In this document: positions 5,631-6,721 of the stretch, in pieces
Numbering within the stretch: the first letter of the stretch is position 1
Layout of the letters: every line of letters begins with the position of its first letter
Assembly: GCA_966250335.1 (NCBI GenBank)
Contig: CBINGZ010000078.1
Span: 1-6,721, forward strand
From: OLB7 sp966250335
GTDB lineage: Bacteria > Bacteroidota > Ignavibacteria > OLB7
Length of the DNA: 6,721 bases
Reading direction: 5' to 3'
Translations under genes and position numbers: made by a program
Notes under the pieces: model-generated
Databases searched by the model: none
What the model saw: the letters and a program-made list of their open reading frames with translations, nothing else
Told to the model about the DNA's origin: nothing

Positions 5631-6721
5631 TCATGGGAGGATTGAACGCTCGCGCAGGTATTCGATGAACCTGTCGGCTTCAATCCTCCTTTCCGTTTCA
5701 TGGAGGCGGCTTCCGATGAAGGGAGAGGGGAAGGAGCCGCGCCGGGCGGCGATCCGCTCGATCGCGTCCGACTGCGGGCTTCGGTGTCCGGCCAGTCGCG
5801 CATAGATCGCGGCATGATGCAGGCCGAGAACCAGCGACTCCACCATGGTTGCGGTCTGTCCGGATCGCACTGCGATTTCAGCGGCCATTATGCCTGAAGT
5901 GCCGCGGAAGGGAGGTAGCCCGCTCTCCCCGTGGAGGATCTCCGGGGGGATCGTGTCACGGACGCTCCCGTAGACCGAATCGATGATCGCGATATCCTGC
6001 TGCGATATGCTCTCGATCGATGAGATCGGGAACGACGGGGCGAAGAGCGAGGCGCGCATGAGGGCGAGCACGAGACGGTCGACCCGATCGTGTGCGGAGT
6101 CGTACGCCCTCTCCAGGGTCATGAGCCGCTGTGCGGGAGCGGCCGGTCGCGTGAAGTACCCGCGCATGATGGTCGGGAGGGGAGCCGGGGCGTCCAGAAA
6201 GTGAAGACGGAGCAAGGCGCGCGTCGTCGTGGAGCCGCCGAGACGGAGGTCGAGAACCTGGTGGTAGTCGCCTCTTGCCCGCTCCGGATGGTCGATCGCC
6301 CAGTACGCGTCTCCCTGTTCCAGCAGAAAGGGGAGAAGAGGATAGCCGGCGGTGTCGGCCGCGTAGGCGCGGGAGGAGTCGAGCATCCTCAGAAATGATC
6401 CCTCCCCCATCAGGGCGCGCAGTATTCCGCCGCGCGCCGTGTAGGTGATCCCTTCCTCCAGCGATTCGCGATAGAGATGCAGCGCCTCCTCATACCGCTG
6501 CTCGGCAAGAGCCTTCTCCCCGCGCCCGTTGAGCGTTCCTATCCGCCGCAGGCATTTCTGCATGAAGAACGACCCGCCGCCGAACATGTAGCGCATCGTG
6601 GTGAGAGATAACGTGTCGGTCGCCGGAATCGAATCGATGAACGCCTCGTACCTCCGCGAGAGCTCCTCCGGCGACGCCCCGTAGGCTCCCTCGAAATCGC
6701 TCCAGGGGAACGCCTTCAGAT
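5631..6721 (-). CDS. C-terminal part of a TPR-like, possibly peptidase-MA/M1-type protein (5' truncated)
   Basis: The minus-strand frame ends with TGA at 5631-5633 and stays open to the window edge, giving 362 residues with the start outside. An ATG at 6596 exists, but reading through it gives protein-like sequence: PWSDFEGAYGASPEELSRRY, then EAFIDSIP. In my recollection, a DF-x-x-AYG-x-S-x-E-E-L-x-x-R/W-Y-x-x-F/Y-L/I pattern typically closes the peptidase-MA/M1-like (gluzincin) domain, so a zinc metallopeptidase N-terminus is plausible. No HExxH can be checked here. Next come TPR-like helices (RGEKALAEQRYEEALHLYRE; LLEQGDAYWAIDHPERARGDY) and then a helical C-terminal half with no motif I recognise. 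No membrane segment is visible in this part. The gene is convergent with the large T9SS protein, separated by 36 nt. It is certainly a real gene; the peptidase link is a tentative inference. Confidence 0.75.
   Translation of the reverse strand, partial: LKAFPWSDFEGAYGASPEELSRRYEAFIDSIPATDTLSLTTMRYMFGGGSFFMQKCLRRIGTLNGRGEKALAEQRYEEALHLYRESLEEGITYTARGGILRALMGEGSFLRMLDSSRAYAADTAGYPLLPFLLEQGDAYWAIDHPERARGDYHQVLDLRLGGSTTTRALLRLHFLDAPAPLPTIMRGYFTRPAAPAQRLMTLERAYDSAHDRVDRLVLALMRASLFAPSFPISSIESISQQDIAIIDSVYGSVRDTIPPEILHGESGLPPFRGTSGIMAAEIAVRSGQTATMVESLVLGLHHAAIYARLAGHRSPQSDAIERIAARRGSFPSPFIGSRLHETERRIEADRFIEYLRERSILP

Noticed and set aside
1..6721. CRISPR array, IS element, tRNA or rRNA genes, phage or defence modules
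   Set aside because: No regularly spaced direct repeats, terminal inverted repeats with transposase, tRNA-like cloverleaf or conserved rRNA stretch was seen on either strand.

Overview
The window is GC-rich (about 60% by eye) and fully bacterial in style. It carries five protein-coding genes, two of them cut by the window edges. The two protein C-termini I can read on the plus strand (the fragment at the start and the 1191-residue protein in the middle) both look like type A sorting domains of the type IX secretion system (T9SS). T9SS is confined largely to the Bacteroidota/Chlorobi/Ignavibacteria/Kapabacteria side of the FCB group. With the high GC and a clear AGGAG ribosome binding site on one gene, I favour a GC-rich member of that group outside the classical Bacteroidetes. 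This is inference, because no rRNA or housekeeping marker is present.

Layout: (1) 1-74, last 23 codons of a plus-strand T9SS cargo gene, followed by a structured hairpin and a strong intrinsic terminator ending at 164. (2) 165-343, an untranslated leader with an 8-C run, weak promoter-like hexamers and a 25-nt imperfect palindrome. (3) 344-928 plus, a hemerythrin-like HHE metal-binding protein. (4) 923-1852 minus, a BtuF-like corrinoid-binding lipoprotein, convergent with the hemerythrin gene and overlapping it by 6 nt at the stop codons. (5) 1853-2018, a divergent intergenic region. (6) 2019-5594 plus, a large secreted protein with a signal peptide, a charged helical linker, about 14 beta-propeller blades carrying 11 Asp-boxes, an Ig/FN3-like module, a second propeller-like region and a T9SS tail. 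(7) 5595-5630, a 36-nt convergent gap filled with two hairpins/palindromes. (8) 5631-6721 minus, the C-terminal 362 residues of a protein with TPR-like helices. The coding frame stays open to the window edge, and the most upstream residues resemble the end of a peptidase-MA/M1-like (gluzincin) domain.

The genes do not form one operon, since the strands run + + - + -. The common theme is the cell envelope: surface/secreted T9SS cargo, a periplasmic or outer-membrane vitamin-uptake lipoprotein and a probable envelope TPR protein, with a cytosolic oxygen/iron/NO-type hemerythrin between them. I saw no CRISPR array, IS element, tRNA, rRNA, phage or defence gene. I do not see a clearly new system. 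The most interesting items are the domain architecture of the 1191-residue secreted protein, the truncated TPR/peptidase-like gene, the palindrome ahead of the hemerythrin gene, and the compact convergent junctions.
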